NCBI GenBank assembly: GCA_938084835.1
Contig: CALKER010000020.1
Span: 1-64,000 of the forward strand
DNA: 64,000 nucleotides
DNA from: an uncultured Thermoguttaceae bacterium
GTDB lineage: Bacteria; Planctomycetota; Planctomycetia; Pirellulales; Thermoguttaceae
Reading direction: 5' to 3'
A program made the position numbers and the translations under genes. Position 1 is the stretch's first letter, and the number at the start of each line of letters is the position of its first letter. Positions 17,285 through 28,395 of the stretch are shown here, in pieces. The notes under the pieces are model-generated. The model made no database searches and was not told the DNA's origin. It was given only the letters and a program-made list of their open reading frames with translations.

Positions 17285-19432
17285 TCATTGCACCTGTGAG
17301 CTCGAAAGTTTCTCAATGGTTAAATTTTCTTGTTTTTGGAGCAACGCAAGAACTTTCACAGCATAATCCCACGCTTCGGGTTGATCTGTCGCAAGCTGGA
17401 CTTGGGACTTAACCGCTGCCAGGGCTAGGGCTTGGGGTAGATCAAGAAAACGTTCCACATTGAGAAAGTAGGGCCCTTGCCGATGCTCGTGGGGAGGTTG
17501 GGACAAATGGATTTGGTGAATGCCGGGTTCAAAAATGGCAGCGTACAGTGCGAGAATGCCGGCGATACCTTGGCCAGACAGCACGATTTTCGTTTGTGCT
17601 AGGGCCGGCATTTGCCTGAGCAGCTGAATAGCGCGGCGAACGTCCCACACTCGCATCCCATCGGAAGTTTGTCCAATTAGCATCAATCGCCGTTCGATTT
17701 GGACCCGCTTTCGCTCGGTGGGATTCCATGCGGTAGGGCCTGTCCCCCGCGGCAAGACGTAGGCATGCCAAATGTTTTCATCTCGTAGCTTTTTGGTGAG
17801 CTCTTGCCATGCCTTCTGGTCAGGTGGTGGCAGGGAGGAATCTTTATCTACTAAGGCGTCCTTGATTATATGTTCTTCAAAAGGAACACGAAGCGTGGCG
17901 ACGAACTTTTCCCACCCTGACTGGTCCAGGACGTTGACGAACATTGTGCCAGGAAGCAGGTCCGCGACCGGAGCCAAAAGGTAAAGCCTCAACCGAACTG
18001 CTTTTTGCGAAGTAAAATCCCAAGCGGCAAGACGCATGCCGTCGGCCTCTAGCTCGTAGGCTAAGGTGATATCAAGCGAAGCTACTTCCTTGGGCCAGCC
18101 GGCAAAGCATTTTTCTTCCAGCAGCCGGCGCCACTGGTTTGCCATCTCTTCCCAAGCTTGTGCTGAGCTGGGCAGCTGCGGCATGGCTTTGGGCACAAAA
18201 CTCTCATGGATGGTGGTGTTGAGTTGGTCCTCCGGGAGGAGTTCAAACACCTTGAGCACTTCCGGCTGTAAAGGACGCAGGAGGGGCACTTCCACTGGTT
18301 GCTCCTGCCCTTTCAGATGTTTATCAAACCACCGCAACGTGGCTTCCTGAAGCGGTGGCACGTCCTCGTGTTTCCCAGGGAAAAGCGCTAGGGCTACTTG
18401 ATCCTCCGCCCCAATTGCGGCGTAAACTTTTCGTACTTTTTCATATAGGCGGCGCACTCCATCTTCGGGGAAGATGTCATCGTTATCGGTGTTGCCGATC
18501 AAAAGGGCCCGCGGGGCCACAAGGGCTGCCACCAGGGGATAATCCCACCGATAAGTGTTGACGACGTACATGCAATCACAATGCCCCTCCACACAGCCGT
18601 CAATAACATGATTGTGAAGGTCGGTAATACCTGCCACCGGCACGGCTGCTTTCACTCGTTCATCGATGGCTGCTGTCCACCAACTGTAAGCCCCGCCGCC
18701 ACTTCGGCCGGTAATCCCAATGCGTTCGGGATCTACCTCCGGTCGCGATTGTAAATAATCGATGGCTCGAACACTATTCCAGGCTTCCACTCCTGCTGGC
18801 GTATATCCGCGATTATTCCACCACCACATCCCGTAGCGATAGGTGCCGTGGTGGATGCCTTCTATCTCGCCAAGCTGTACCGTGTCAATGATCAAGCAGA
18901 TGTATCCTCGCCGCGCAAAGGCGATGCCATAATAGTGGTAGTGGCACTTGTTGCCGTAACTTATGTTTCCTTTGCGCACCGCACCGTGACCGCACACGTA
19001 TAAAATTGCAGGTAATTTTTCTTTGACCTCCTTTGGCCGATAAAGATTCGCCGTGACATAAAGCTTGGGCATGGATTGGAAGTAGATTTTCTCGACCAGG
19101 ACATTTTCCCACTCGAAGGTCCCGGTGATGACCGGTTGAAGCGGACTTCGCTCGGGAAGTGGGTCGAGCCCGAGCATTTCCAACAGCTGTTGCCGATGCC
19201 GGCGTTGCCATTCCGGCCATTCTGCGATGGTAGGAAGCTCCGCCAGGCAGCGATTACTTAAATCTTCAACCTCCAGGCGGAAATACTCCATGAGCATCCG
19301 GTCGCCGGGACGTTCCCCCAGCTGGATCCATTCGGGCCGGGGTGCACCGTATGCTTCAGAAGCAAGGATCCCCGCTGGGAGGAAGAGCGTTGCCGCCGTC
19401 AGGAGAATCCACCGCCATTTGTGGGGAAGCAT
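17285..19432 (-). CDS. Exported alpha/beta hydrolase (acetyl xylan esterase / prolyl oligopeptidase-like)
   Basis: A 715-aa protein with a signal peptide (MLPHKWRWILLTAATLFLPA). AAAGGAGG seven nt before ATG 19432 fixes the start. The first half is an alpha/beta hydrolase: ILYVCGHGAV, nucleophile Ser in GITGRSGGGAYSWW, Asp in IGNTDNDDIFPEDG, and His in LFPGKHEDVPP. It resembles the large exported esterases of planctomycetes annotated as acetyl xylan esterase or dienelactone hydrolase. The second half (from about 430) looks like a second, degenerate hydrolase-like domain with IVLSGQGIAGILALYAA in place of a normal nucleophile elbow (Gln before Gly, no Ser). Substrate unknown. Confidence 0.8.
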   Translation of the reverse strand: MLPHKWRWILLTAATLFLPAGILASEAYGAPRPEWIQLGERPGDRMLMEYFRLEVEDLSNRCLAELPTIAEWPEWQRRHRQQLLEMLGLDPLPERSPLQPVITGTFEWENVLVEKIYFQSMPKLYVTANLYRPKEVKEKLPAILYVCGHGAVRKGNISYGNKCHYHYYGIAFARRGYICLIIDTVQLGEIEGIHHGTYRYGMWWWNNRGYTPAGVEAWNSVRAIDYLQSRPEVDPERIGITGRSGGGAYSWWTAAIDERVKAAVPVAGITDLHNHVIDGCVEGHCDCMYVVNTYRWDYPLVAALVAPRALLIGNTDNDDIFPEDGVRRLYEKVRKVYAAIGAEDQVALALFPGKHEDVPPLQEATLRWFDKHLKGQEQPVEVPLLRPLQPEVLKVFELLPEDQLNTTIHESFVPKAMPQLPSSAQAWEEMANQWRRLLEEKCFAGWPKEVASLDITLAYELEADGMRLAAWDFTSQKAVRLRLYLLAPVADLLPGTMFVNVLDQSGWEKFVATLRVPFEEHIIKDALVDKDSSLPPPDQKAWQELTKKLRDENIWHAYVLPRGTGPTAWNPTERKRVQIERRLMLIGQTSDGMRVWDVRRAIQLLRQMPALAQTKIVLSGQGIAGILALYAAIFEPGIHQIHLSQPPHEHRQGPYFLNVERFLDLPQALALAAVKSQVQLATDQPEAWDYAVKVLALLQKQENLTIEKLSSSQVQ

Positions 19433-19511
19433 CTCACACCCTCCTTTTCCCTCGGAACCTAAGCAAAGGGTGGTAACACGCTTTTTTGAGAGGTAGCGTC
19501 TTCGTCGCCAT

Positions 19512-19877
19512 TTACTGGTCCGCTAGGGAGATTCTACCCCAACTATTGGGCTGGGTCATGTCTTCTCGCCGAGGACAAAAAGCATCCAGGGCGACCACTC
19601 GGCTCAATGCCTGGATTTTGTGGCGAAGGCCACCGGGGATCCGCCACATCTGCCCCGCTTTAACGCGAAAAGTCTGATCGCCGATGACAAATTCCGCTTC
19701 TCCTTCGATCATAAATCCAATTTGTTCATGCGGATGGGCGTGTTGGGCGATCAGGCTGCCCGGTTCCATTTCGACAAGCGACAAAGTCATTCGCTCGGCC
19801 GCCATCGCCCGCATGACCACTCCGGGAAATGGTTCCAGGCGGACGCATTCGTCTAGATTGACAAGGTATGGTTCCAT
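19512..19877 (-). CDS. Small cupin-domain protein
   Basis: A 121-aa single-domain cupin. Motif 1 is HAHPHEQIGFMIEGE with metal-ligand His and Glu; motif 2 is MWRIPGGLRHKIQAL with the second His. ATG 19877 (MEPYLVNLDECV) is preferred over an upstream in-frame start at 19964, because homologous-looking sequence begins there. Cupins of this size are often sugar-related enzymes or regulators. It sits 79 bp upstream of the large hydrolase on the same strand, so co-transcription is possible. Confidence 0.82.
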   Translation of the reverse strand: MEPYLVNLDECVRLEPFPGVVMRAMAAERMTLSLVEMEPGSLIAQHAHPHEQIGFMIEGEAEFVIGDQTFRVKAGQMWRIPGGLRHKIQALSRVVALDAFCPRREDMTQPNSWGRISLADQ

Positions 19878-20110
19878 GGCTTTGACCTTTCGGCGGCAGG
19901 ATAGAGTGAGTTCGCACCTGGGTGGTGGCTTATTTTGGGGACCAATTCCCTTGGTTGCAACCATGCCCTCGTGGAAACGCGAGGGCGGCTATGTAGGTTC
20001 GCGAACGACCGATCCCGGAGGGATAAGCGCCCAAGGCCATAACGTTGCCCGGGTGGGGTGGTCACAACGCAAACACCAACTAGAGGTTGCTGCTTCGAGG
20101 CACTGACGCA

Positions 20111-21682
20111 TTACTGTGGGCGGTCATCGGAAGTGGAATCGGGCACCGAAGTCTCGCCCTGTAAACGGGTTTGGATGCTGAGAATGGTTTTTTCGATTAG
20201 TTGCCGGTCGGCAGCGTTTGGAGGCCATTCCTTTAGGATTTTCAGGGACTTCTCAGTACCAATGCTGGCAAGCACATCAAGCGCACACATTCGCGCGGCG
20301 GGTTCCATTTTAAAAAGTTGACGAAGGACAATATCCTCGGCCTGGGGGCCGATTAGTTTCAAAGCTTCGCTGGCCTGGCGAGGCCAAACGAGCCTTTCGG
20401 CCAAAAATTCGATCACCGCGGGCGAGGGAACTCGGGCCAACGCCAGCATGGCCTCTCCAGCCACTAGCAAGTTTTTATCGGCGGCTGCCTGAAGAAGCGA
20501 CTCTTGAGCCGAGGGGGTAGCCCACACGCGGAGAGCCTGAGCTGCCCTTTGACGCAAAAGCTGATTTTCATGCCGTAAATACGGTAAAATTGCTTGGCAA
20601 ACCGCCTCAGCGGGCTCCTCCCGTTCCGCCTGGGAGAATCGCTCTAGCGCGCGTTGTTGACGGAAGAAATTCTCCGTGCGGAGCTCCTCGAGCAAAGCCT
20701 CTTTTTCACCGGGCAAAAGCGGTCGCGGTTTTTTAAGTTCGGCGATTTTGGCCTGGGCGGCCGCTCGGTCGGCCTCGCGTTTTTGCCGCCATTGGCTTAC
20801 CTCCTGCGGTGTCCATGAAGTAACAGACATTGTCGCGCGCGCACGGGAGGTCTTGAGTTCTTCATTTTCCGTGATCAGGTATTGGAAGTTCAGCTTGCGC
20901 ACTCGGCCCAAGGAAGGATCAAAGGTGAACAACCCTCCTCCGGTAACTTCAAACCGCGGTCGATCTGCTGCTTGTTGATCTGTTTTCAGCTGAACATTTT
21001 TCTCGATGTGGATTCCCACGTCGCCGGAACCGGTAACCTTATAGCAACTTTTTTCGGTAGCGCTGAGGCGGGTCACCTCGCGGGCGGCTCGGGCCATCCA
21101 AAGAGGAGCGAGTACGGGCCCTAAATCTTCCTTGAGCACCACGTGCACTTGCTCCTCGACGGTCCACTCCGATACGGCCTCCTCCGGAAGTCGCTCGAAA
21201 ACCAAAAGCTCCTTGTAGCCCAAAAGATACGGCAGCGGTGTCAGTGACTGGCCTTCCCGCATCACACCCTGGGCTGAGATCGTCAAGCGTGGCTCAGCCT
21301 TTTTCCCAGATAACATTGCCCCAGGAGCCAAAAACATCGGTGGCCTAAAGGGAATGGGAATCATTGGCTGACCTGAGGAAGACTGTCTTTTGTAAATGAG
21401 TTCGTCGCTGAAATCAAACTCCACCTCGTCTTCCGTGGCAGACTTCACAGTGTAAATAAGTATACCTCCCCAAGTTTCGACGGTTTCACCTGTCTCCACG
21501 CGGAGTTCCAAATAGTAATGCCACGTATCCCCACGGGTGGCCTGATACCGCAAAGGTGCTGCCTCGGCAGAGACGGAAATACAAAGTATCCCGACTCCTA
21601 CCACCCATCCACCACCCATGTTCCACAAACGAGCAGATGGCCTGTTGAAAGAGTGTAACATCGTGTGAGAGGAGCCGCGCAT
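20111..21682 (-). CDS. Exported HEAT-repeat protein
   Basis: A 523-aa protein. The signal peptide is most natural from in-frame Met22 at 21619 (MGGGWVVGVGILCISVSAEA). Residues about 40-290 form a beta-rich domain (LRYQATRGDTWHYYLELRVE). A charged linker follows (QKREADRAAAQAKIAELKK), then HEAT-type helical repeats from about 350 (AEAVCQAILPYLRHENQLL, QAADKNLLVAGEAMLALARV). Predicted periplasmic scaffold; no enzyme motif seen. A second HEAT-repeat protein lies at 54357-55886. Confidence 0.75.
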   Translation of the reverse strand: MRGSSHTMLHSFNRPSARLWNMGGGWVVGVGILCISVSAEAAPLRYQATRGDTWHYYLELRVETGETVETWGGILIYTVKSATEDEVEFDFSDELIYKRQSSSGQPMIPIPFRPPMFLAPGAMLSGKKAEPRLTISAQGVMREGQSLTPLPYLLGYKELLVFERLPEEAVSEWTVEEQVHVVLKEDLGPVLAPLWMARAAREVTRLSATEKSCYKVTGSGDVGIHIEKNVQLKTDQQAADRPRFEVTGGGLFTFDPSLGRVRKLNFQYLITENEELKTSRARATMSVTSWTPQEVSQWRQKREADRAAAQAKIAELKKPRPLLPGEKEALLEELRTENFFRQQRALERFSQAEREEPAEAVCQAILPYLRHENQLLRQRAAQALRVWATPSAQESLLQAAADKNLLVAGEAMLALARVPSPAVIEFLAERLVWPRQASEALKLIGPQAEDIVLRQLFKMEPAARMCALDVLASIGTEKSLKILKEWPPNAADRQLIEKTILSIQTRLQGETSVPDSTSDDRPQ

Positions 21683-22506
21683 CGTCGTAGACCTCCGAAA
21701 AAATTTGTCTTTTGCGACCGTGTGAGTTTCTTGAATCCCGAAAACCCGCTGATCACCCCGGGCAATATCATAAGTCGTTCGTTAAGCGTCATGGACAAAA
21801 TCTACTCCGGGTTGCTCCGGAAATCAATGTTGAGTGCGCCCCCTCTAAACATATTACTGGCTGAAAAGATGGATTTTTCCCTGTGCGGTAATTAACCGCC
21901 GGACTCCGGACAGGATCAAGTTATGTTATAATAGTTATAATAAATTGGTGAAACATCCACTTAACCTTATCTTATAAGCGTCCAAATGCGAAAGTCAGCT
22001 TTTCAGGAAATTCTCTACGGGAAAAGTGCTTGTTTGTTAAGGGAATCGCGGTTTGTAAGTGAGTCCCGAGTACATTGAGCGAGAATCTTGAATGCGGGGA
22101 GGAACTTCGTTTTCTGGGCGTGTTAACACAGGGGACCGCGACACTTTTCTGTTAGGTACTGAGGAATTTCGCGCGATGAAGTGTGGCCGAGAAAGGGGAG
22201 CCGAACCTTCTTGGCCTCTGGGCACCTCGCATGTGGATTACCACTGGAGCTACTTTGCGGCTAAAAGAGGGTTGGCCGAAGCAAGTAAGACCGACCATGT
22301 GGGATACTCACCGGAGGTGGTTCCGAGTTTTTCCCTTGGAGAAACCACCTGCTCAATGGGCAGAAAAGCAAGGATGAGCGGTTCGACAAGCTCCCCGTCC
22401 GAGTTATAGATCTTGCGGACGCGCGACCGTTTCCCGCTGACTTTGGGGATATGCGCTCAGTACATTTTCGGACGGGATCGATGAGTCTTTCGCCAATCCC
22501 TAGATG
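21683..22506. other. Gene-poor spacer with AT-rich patch
   Basis: About 820 bp. TATAAT-like sequence is repeated at 21920-21950. A short coding-like minus-strand stretch at about 22260-22470 (NSDGELVEPLILAFLPIEQ) has no start codon and a stop on both sides; it may be a gene remnant. Confidence 0.4.
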
Positions 22507-23628
22507 TTATCCAGCACGGTGAGTGTTACCGGTTTCGGAGAAAACGAGGATCGGCTCGTGTTCCTGTTCTTCAGGCCATGTTGGCAACGGTAGTGGTGAG
22601 GGGCGAAATTCGGGAATTGGCGCTCTTCGGTGGGCGGGTATCTCATCTTCGAGGATCACCGGTTTGGGGGTAAACCCCACCACTATGAAGCCCAAGGCGA
22701 ACATTCCGAGCAATTTTCTTCCCATTCCTAAGGGGATACTGTCGTCGGCAGTGGGCGAATGCCGCGTGCCAAGGAAAAGCAAAAGCAAGAGCATTGGCAG
22801 CCACCACCAAAACACGAGCGTTGCTATTGCACCTGCGGTGAGAAGGAGCAGGGCAATGGTGTTCGCGTGGCGAGGTGTAAGGGCATACAGGATATGGCCT
22901 CCGTCCAATTGACCAATGGGAAGGAGATTGAGCGAGGTGATAAATAACCCCACCCAACCGGCCCAAGCCATTGGGTGCAAATACACATCGTGACCAGGTG
23001 GAATCTCGCCAAATCGTAGCTGGAAGAGCCATTTGAGCAACAGCGGTTCGCCGAAGCGTGGAATTCCAGGCACAATGGGTCCTACCGACGAATACTGGAG
23101 ACCTACGATACAAAAAATCAGTGTTGGGATCAAACCTGCCACCGGTCCTGAAATACCGATATCAAACAGGGCCCGCCGATGCCGCACAAGGTTGGACATC
23201 GCAATCACCGCGCCGAAGGTTCCGATTGGCCCCAATGGAAAAGGGATAAAATATGGTAAGCTTGCCGGCACTCGATATCGCAAGGCCTGAATGAAGTGTC
23301 CTCCTTCGTGGAAGAGAAGAATGGTCATTACGCAGGCAGAGTAAATCAGTCCATACTCCCACCGATTCATATTGTGAACACCCACCCAGAAAGTCGACAA
23401 GCACGTAGCCACAAAAAGAAATAGCGGCAGACGCCACCTAACGGCGGAGAAACTACCCTTAGGCACAGGTTCACTCTTTGCCGATTCCACTTTTAGGGGA
23501 GCGCCGTGCAATTCTTCTCCTACGCTCCACACCATAGGCCCCGTTTTGGGCGGAAACGGCTCAGGTCCAAGCGGATTGTTGGAAAAATCCCGCTCGTTTA
23601 TCGGCTCCCTTGGCTCCAAGATATCCAC
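22507..23628 (-). CDS. Site-2 protease family (M50) membrane metalloprotease
   Basis: A 373-aa polytopic membrane protein with the zinc motif HEGGH (in LLFHEGGHFIQAL) and the third-ligand motif NLLPIGQLDGGHILYAL. These are the two signatures of S2P/M50 intramembrane proteases. At least six hydrophobic segments surround them. An N-terminal cytoplasmic tail of about 75 residues and a Pro-rich C-terminus flank the core. The start is GTG 23628. Substrate unknown; such proteases cleave anti-sigma factors or other membrane proteins. Confidence 0.9.
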   Translation of the reverse strand: MDILEPREPINERDFSNNPLGPEPFPPKTGPMVWSVGEELHGAPLKVESAKSEPVPKGSFSAVRWRLPLFLFVATCLSTFWVGVHNMNRWEYGLIYSACVMTILLFHEGGHFIQALRYRVPASLPYFIPFPLGPIGTFGAVIAMSNLVRHRRALFDIGISGPVAGLIPTLIFCIVGLQYSSVGPIVPGIPRFGEPLLLKWLFQLRFGEIPPGHDVYLHPMAWAGWVGLFITSLNLLPIGQLDGGHILYALTPRHANTIALLLLTAGAIATLVFWWWLPMLLLLLFLGTRHSPTADDSIPLGMGRKLLGMFALGFIVVGFTPKPVILEDEIPAHRRAPIPEFRPSPLPLPTWPEEQEHEPILVFSETGNTHRAG

Positions 23629-23892
23629 GGGGATTTCCTCGTCATAGTGACCAGTACTGAAAGGCAGTTGACAGCCTTCTAGTCTCTTGTTTGGAAGACG
23701 AATTTTTGGTTGGATTGTTTCCTAATTGACCGTTTTATTCTTTTCTGTGGTTTCCGCCCGGTCAACGTCTTTGCGGAGGACCGAAGACGATCTTAATCGC
23801 CGAACCGGCTGCGCCACAGCGAATCGCTTCCGTGGTGCCACATACCGAGAAATCGGCCGCTTTTGTCGCTCCTCAACCGGTTTCGGGTCGTT

Positions 23893-25443
23893 CTACTCCC
23901 ATTCGATAGTCGCCGGTGGTTTCGAGCTGATATCATAAACGACTCGGTTGATGCCGGGAACTTCGTTGGTTATACGCCTTGCGATCCGCGCAAGGAGGTC
24001 ATCCGGTAGCCGGGTCCAATCGGCTGTCATAAAATCTTCTGTGTCCACACATCGAACTGCCACCACGTCTTGGTAGGAGGGGGCGTCACCCATGACGCCG
24101 ACACTTCGTACGGGCAACAACACGGCAAAAGCCTGGGCTGTGCGACGATACCACCCAGCCTTTTTGATTTCGTCAACGACAATCCAATCTGCCTCCCTGA
24201 GTCGGGCGATGCGTTCCCAAGTAACTTCTCCCACACAGCGAACGGCCAAGCCAGGACCGGGGAAAGGATGCCGCCAGATGATTTCTTCCGGCAAGCCGAG
24301 CTGATGCCCGAGCTCACGCACTTCGTCCTTGAAAAGTTCCCGTAAAGGCTCGATTAACTCAAAGTGGAGGACTTCCGGTAATCCCCCCACATTATGGTGA
24401 AGTTTAATAGTGGCTGCCGGGCCGAAAGGGGCGCGACCGCTTTCGATCACGTCGGGATAAAGTGTGCCTTGGGCAAGAAATCTTACCCCAGGGATCTGCA
24501 AGGCCACTTCCTGAAAGCATTCCACAAAGGTGTGGCCAATTATCCGACGCTTTTCTTGGGGGTCGGTAACTCCCTTAAGGGCGGCGAAAAACTTTTCTTC
24601 TGCCTTCACCACCCGCAGATCCGTCTGAAAGTGTTCGGTGAATTCGCGGATGACGGCCTCCGCTTCTCCTTTTCGGAGCAAACCGTGGTCCACAAGCACA
24701 CACGAAAGCTGTGAGCCGATGGCTCTGGACAAAATGGCCGCCGTTACCGAACTGTCTACCCCTCCGGAAAGGGCGCATATTACCCGATGAGGTCCCACGC
24801 GTTGGCGTATCTCCTCCACCAACGTTTGGGCGAAATCCCCAATCTTCCATGTGCGGTGACACCCGCAGATATCCTCGAGGAAGTTCCGCAGGATCGTGCT
24901 TCCAAACTGAGTGTGGGTTACTTCGGGGTGGAATTGAACTCCGAAGATGGGCAACTCTCGATGCCGGACCGCTACTGCAGGGCAGTTCTCCGTTTCGGCG
25001 AGAATAAGGAAACTGTCGGACACTTCCAGCACGTGGTCGCCGTGACTCATCCACACTGCGAATTGGTCCGGGAGGCCCGCCAAGAGAGTATCCGCGGCAA
25101 GGCGCCGGCATTGGGCCGACCCGTATTCCCGAACCTTCCCGTGTCGCACCGTCCCTCCCAGCATCTGGCAGATAAGCTGCATGCCGTAGCAGATCCCAAG
25201 AATGGGGATACCTAACGAAAGAAGCTCCGGGTCGCACCGTGGTGCGTTCGCATCGGTGACACTGGCAGGACCACCCGAGAAGATCAGCCCCCGCGGTTGC
25301 CACCCTTTCACCACTGCCGCAGGAATGGTTGGTGCCACAATCTCGCAATAAACCTGCTGCTCCCGCACGCGGCGGGCAATTAGCTGCGCGTATTGCGAGC
25401 CGAAGTCCAGGACTAAGATGAACTCACTTGGTCGGTTGTGCAT
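23893..25443 (-). CDS. guaA: GMP synthase (glutamine-hydrolysing)
   Basis: A 516-aa enzyme converting XMP to GMP with ATP and glutamine. The class I amidotransferase half shows the nucleophile Cys in GICYGMQL and the His/Glu pair in FHPEVTHT. The ATP-PPase half has the P-loop [10 protein letters not shown]. The C-terminal dimer domain contains [12 protein letters not shown] and ends PPATIEWE, the normal GuaA terminus. ATG 25443 ([19 protein letters not shown]) is chosen because the family begins just before VLDFGSQ; the frame stays open upstream to 25518. Cytoplasmic purine pathway. Confidence 0.97.
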   Translation of the reverse strand: MHNRPSEFILVLDFGSQYAQLIARRVREQQVYCEIVAPTIPAAVVKGWQPRGLIFSGGPASVTDANAPRCDPELLSLGIPILGICYGMQLICQMLGGTVRHGKVREYGSAQCRRLAADTLLAGLPDQFAVWMSHGDHVLEVSDSFLILAETENCPAVAVRHRELPIFGVQFHPEVTHTQFGSTILRNFLEDICGCHRTWKIGDFAQTLVEEIRQRVGPHRVICALSGGVDSSVTAAILSRAIGSQLSCVLVDHGLLRKGEAEAVIREFTEHFQTDLRVVKAEEKFFAALKGVTDPQEKRRIIGHTFVECFQEVALQIPGVRFLAQGTLYPDVIESGRAPFGPAATIKLHHNVGGLPEVLHFELIEPLRELFKDEVRELGHQLGLPEEIIWRHPFPGPGLAVRCVGEVTWERIARLREADWIVVDEIKKAGWYRRTAQAFAVLLPVRSVGVMGDAPSYQDVVAVRCVDTEDFMTADWTRLPDDLLARIARRITNEVPGINRVVYDISSKPPATIEWE

Positions 25444-27295
25444 CGAGACTCGAGGATATAAACCCTGAAGAAGTTTCTTCGTACCTTGCTGTAAAATCGA
25501 TTGACCTGAACGTTCCACCCAGAATCTCGGGATGCGGTCGCAACCCTCACTGGGGTGCCAGAATCGGAGCCGAGGACATTTCAGCGGGCAAGCTTTTTGG
25601 CGAGTTTTTCAGTCAGCAGCCCACCGGAAAGCTCGCCCCAGGGACCATCACATCATCATTACGTGGTATCAAAGTTTCTTGCCCAAGCTGTCGCGCCCTA
25701 ACGGTTGGAAGCCTACGGGCAACAAACTGCGACATCGCCCAATCGAGGGCTTAGAAAGTTAAAGTATACGGCGCAGGGACTGGCTTTCCTATTAACGGGG
25801 TTAATCCGCGAGCACGAGACCTGCTGGGGAAAAACGGGGCCGGGCCCAAGCGGGCGAAATTGCAAAGTCTTTTTCCATCAAGAACCGCGTGTTGGCGTGG
25901 GTGGGAAAGTGTCATGGCGGGGGAGGAGCGTTTTTTTGGCATAATTCGAGATGACGGCTCGCTTGCGTTCGACGGCTGATAGTCGTTCCCCCTGATGGAA
26001 GGGTAGGTGCCTAAATGCTAGCTCTCATCCGCTCCGTGAAGGTGAGAATTCGTGCAGTTGAACAGAGGTCGAAAAGTACATGCTAGTTGCCAAAGAATTA
26101 TGACATGTGTTTGTAGATTAAAAGGTTGCCACCTGTATTTTAACGGTCCAGTCAAAACGGGGTTTGCATCGAACTCCGAGGCTGGCTGACTTGCCGTGGT
26201 TCGAGGTATCTACGCAAACTTTCGCCGGCTCAATTTTCATGAGGCGTCCTGGGAGTCGATTCCTAATCTCGCTCGCGAACAGGAAAAACTGGTGAGTTAG
26301 GTCCTCGTTACCCATAAAGGAGGGTACGAAGCCGCTCTTAGGATGGATGCTGGGTGACTTTGCGCCGGGTATACTCGCTCAGGCCGTGAGAGAATAGAGC
26401 CTGAATATTCAGACATGAAGTTCCATGTTTGGCGTTTCCTCGGGAAACTTGGGGCCGAGCAAGGGTGGCCGCCTCTCAACCCGTATGACACCCTCGCGGG
26501 ATAGCCGCACGGTCTCAAAACTATCGTCGAAGAATTTGGGGACAAGCGTCGTTCCGAGGCTCCTGTATCCCCCTTGAGCGGCGAAAGGAATCGCGAATTA
26601 TCCCGGACTGGGAAATAGAGCTTGGTGGGGGCAGGAGTTCAGGCTTTTGGCAGTGGAATTTGTCTTAGCCGAGAGATTTACGGGGAAAAAGCGGAAAATT
26701 TCGGTGTCAGTGGGTTTCTGAGCAACGAATTTTTCCACGTTCTCTTGTCATTAGTGATCACCCGCGCTACTGGATGACATTCTGACCGAAAAGTTGGTGG
26801 CTTTGAGTTCGCTTGCGAGACTTCAATGCTAGGGCTCCTAATTTCATGTTCGCTCTCTTGTTTATAACCTTTATGGGGGAGTTAATGCCAGTAAGCGGTG
26901 GCAGTTATCGAAACGGGGTGCCCGACTATTCCGGGAAGGAAGATCAACTTTATGGATTATCAATAATATCAACTTTATGAACTATCAAATATTCGTTCTT
27001 CCTTCCACTGTGGAGGCCTTGAGATTGTCAGAAGCGATTTAGATTCCGATCACCCTGTGAGATGCGACTATTCCTGCACTAAGCGAGCGTTTCCCCACTA
27101 ACTCAGACCGACAGGCGTGATACAATCCCAAAAAAGACTTGGGCCTATGCCAAGTAAGTAAGCTTCGAGTTACGACGAGGGTGGTGAAAATAAACGGAAA
27201 CAAGAGTTGTTGAAACAAACGGAAATAACAGACAACAAGAAAACAAAAAGCAACAAAAGAGCCCATAGGCAATCGGTCATAGAGAGTGCACTTCC
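25444..27295. other. Long gene-poor spacer
   Basis: About 1.85 kb between guaA and surE (divergent). A 25-bp tandem repeat (ATCAACTTTATG at 26943 and 26968) and an A-rich, T-poor leader at about 27185-27262 before surE are the only features I see. Short frames such as 25428-25754 look partly coding but match nothing I know. Confidence 0.45.
26943..26992. repeat. 25-bp imperfect tandem repeat
   Basis: ATCAACTTTATGGATTATCA and ATCAACTTTATGAACTATCA follow each other with a 25-bp period in AT-rich DNA. No function is evident. Confidence 0.6.
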
Positions 27296-28162
27296 GTGAT
27301 CATTTTACTGACTAATGACGATGACATTTTTGCGCCCGGTCTGGCTGCGATGAAGCGGGCCCTCTCAGCCTTGGGAGAGGTTTATGTAGTCGCTCCGGCA
27401 AGGGAGCAAAGTGGCGTAGCGCATTCCATAACCTACTTAACTCCGCTCATTATTAAGGAGGTTTACGTCGGTCAGGAGCGTTGGGGGTGGGCTGTGGAAG
27501 GGAGTCCGGCCGATTGCGTTAAGATCGCCGTCAGGGAACTATGTCCGGCTCGGCCGGAGCTGGTCGTCAGCGGCATCAACATGGGACTCAACGCCGGGAT
27601 TAACGTGCTTTACTCGGGTACTGTGGCTGCCGCCATTGAGGGAGCTTTTTTCGGCATTCCCAGCTTTGCCGTGTCGCTCCAATATGACGAACATGCTGAC
27701 TTCGATCGGGCGGCCACAATTGCCAGGCAGATTATTTGCCAGCTAATGAGCAAAAATCTGGGAGGAACACGACTTTTCAACGTAAATATCCCCACGGCAG
27801 CGCTTGTCGGTCGGCCGACAATCCGGGTTGTCCCGATGGACGTCAGTCAATATCGGGAGCAGTACGAAAAGCGGGTGGATCCTTACGGGCGACCTTACTA
27901 TTGGCTTGTGGGAAGTCCACCCACACCTGCGGAGGATGGCCAAACCGACTTATCCGCTCTGGCTCAGGGGCATGTGACTATAACGCCACTCCACTACAAT
28001 ATGACAGAGCAGCGAACTCTCGAGTTATTGTGTGCTGAGGAGTTCATCGTTTGTCCCGACGAATGCGGTGCTGCGATTTCCGAGGGACCCCAAAAGGACT
28101 TGCCCTCTGACCTGCGGAACGTACTGCCCGGCAAGCTGCGTGTGACACGGAAAGTGGGTTAG
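27296..28162 (+). CDS. surE: 5'/3'-nucleotidase SurE
   Basis: A 288-aa SurE-family metal-dependent phosphatase acting on nucleoside monophosphates. It starts with the signature MIILLTNDDDIFAPGL, which carries the paired Asp ligands. It also has PAREQSGVAHSIT and the SGINMGLNAGINVLYSGTV stretch with metal-ligand Asn and Ser. The start is GTG 27296. It is slightly longer than the usual 250 aa. No downstream partner is closely spaced. Cytoplasmic nucleotide salvage or stress role by family. Confidence 0.94.
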   Translation: MIILLTNDDDIFAPGLAAMKRALSALGEVYVVAPAREQSGVAHSITYLTPLIIKEVYVGQERWGWAVEGSPADCVKIAVRELCPARPELVVSGINMGLNAGINVLYSGTVAAAIEGAFFGIPSFAVSLQYDEHADFDRAATIARQIICQLMSKNLGGTRLFNVNIPTAALVGRPTIRVVPMDVSQYREQYEKRVDPYGRPYYWLVGSPPTPAEDGQTDLSALAQGHVTITPLHYNMTEQRTLELLCAEEFIVCPDECGAAISEGPQKDLPSDLRNVLPGKLRVTRKVG

Positions 28163-28395
28163 CTGTGTTCCCTAGCTGAGAACTGGCTTTTAGAATCGCT
28201 TCGATCTACCTTTCGATCGAGATATCGGGAAAATGTGAATCAGGTGTGAATCAGGGAAGTGTGACAACTAACTTTGGGCAATCCTCTGCGGCCCTATGCC
28301 AGAAAAAGTTTGCGGGAATTGGGGTTTTCAGCCGGGCGTGGCGCGTGGGAATTTATTTGGCCCGTTGGTTGGATTCGGCTGGGGAGGTGGCAATC

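Noticed and set aside
22260-22470. Coding-like minus-strand stretch
   Set aside because: No start codon, stops on both sides and no family match. Mentioned within the spacer entry only.
25428-25754. 108-codon plus-strand frame
   Set aside because: It overlaps the guaA start on the other strand, has no SD and no family.
27039-27272. Hydrophobic minus-strand frame
   Set aside because: It is the complement of an A-rich leader before surE, which produces Phe/Leu/Val runs by composition.
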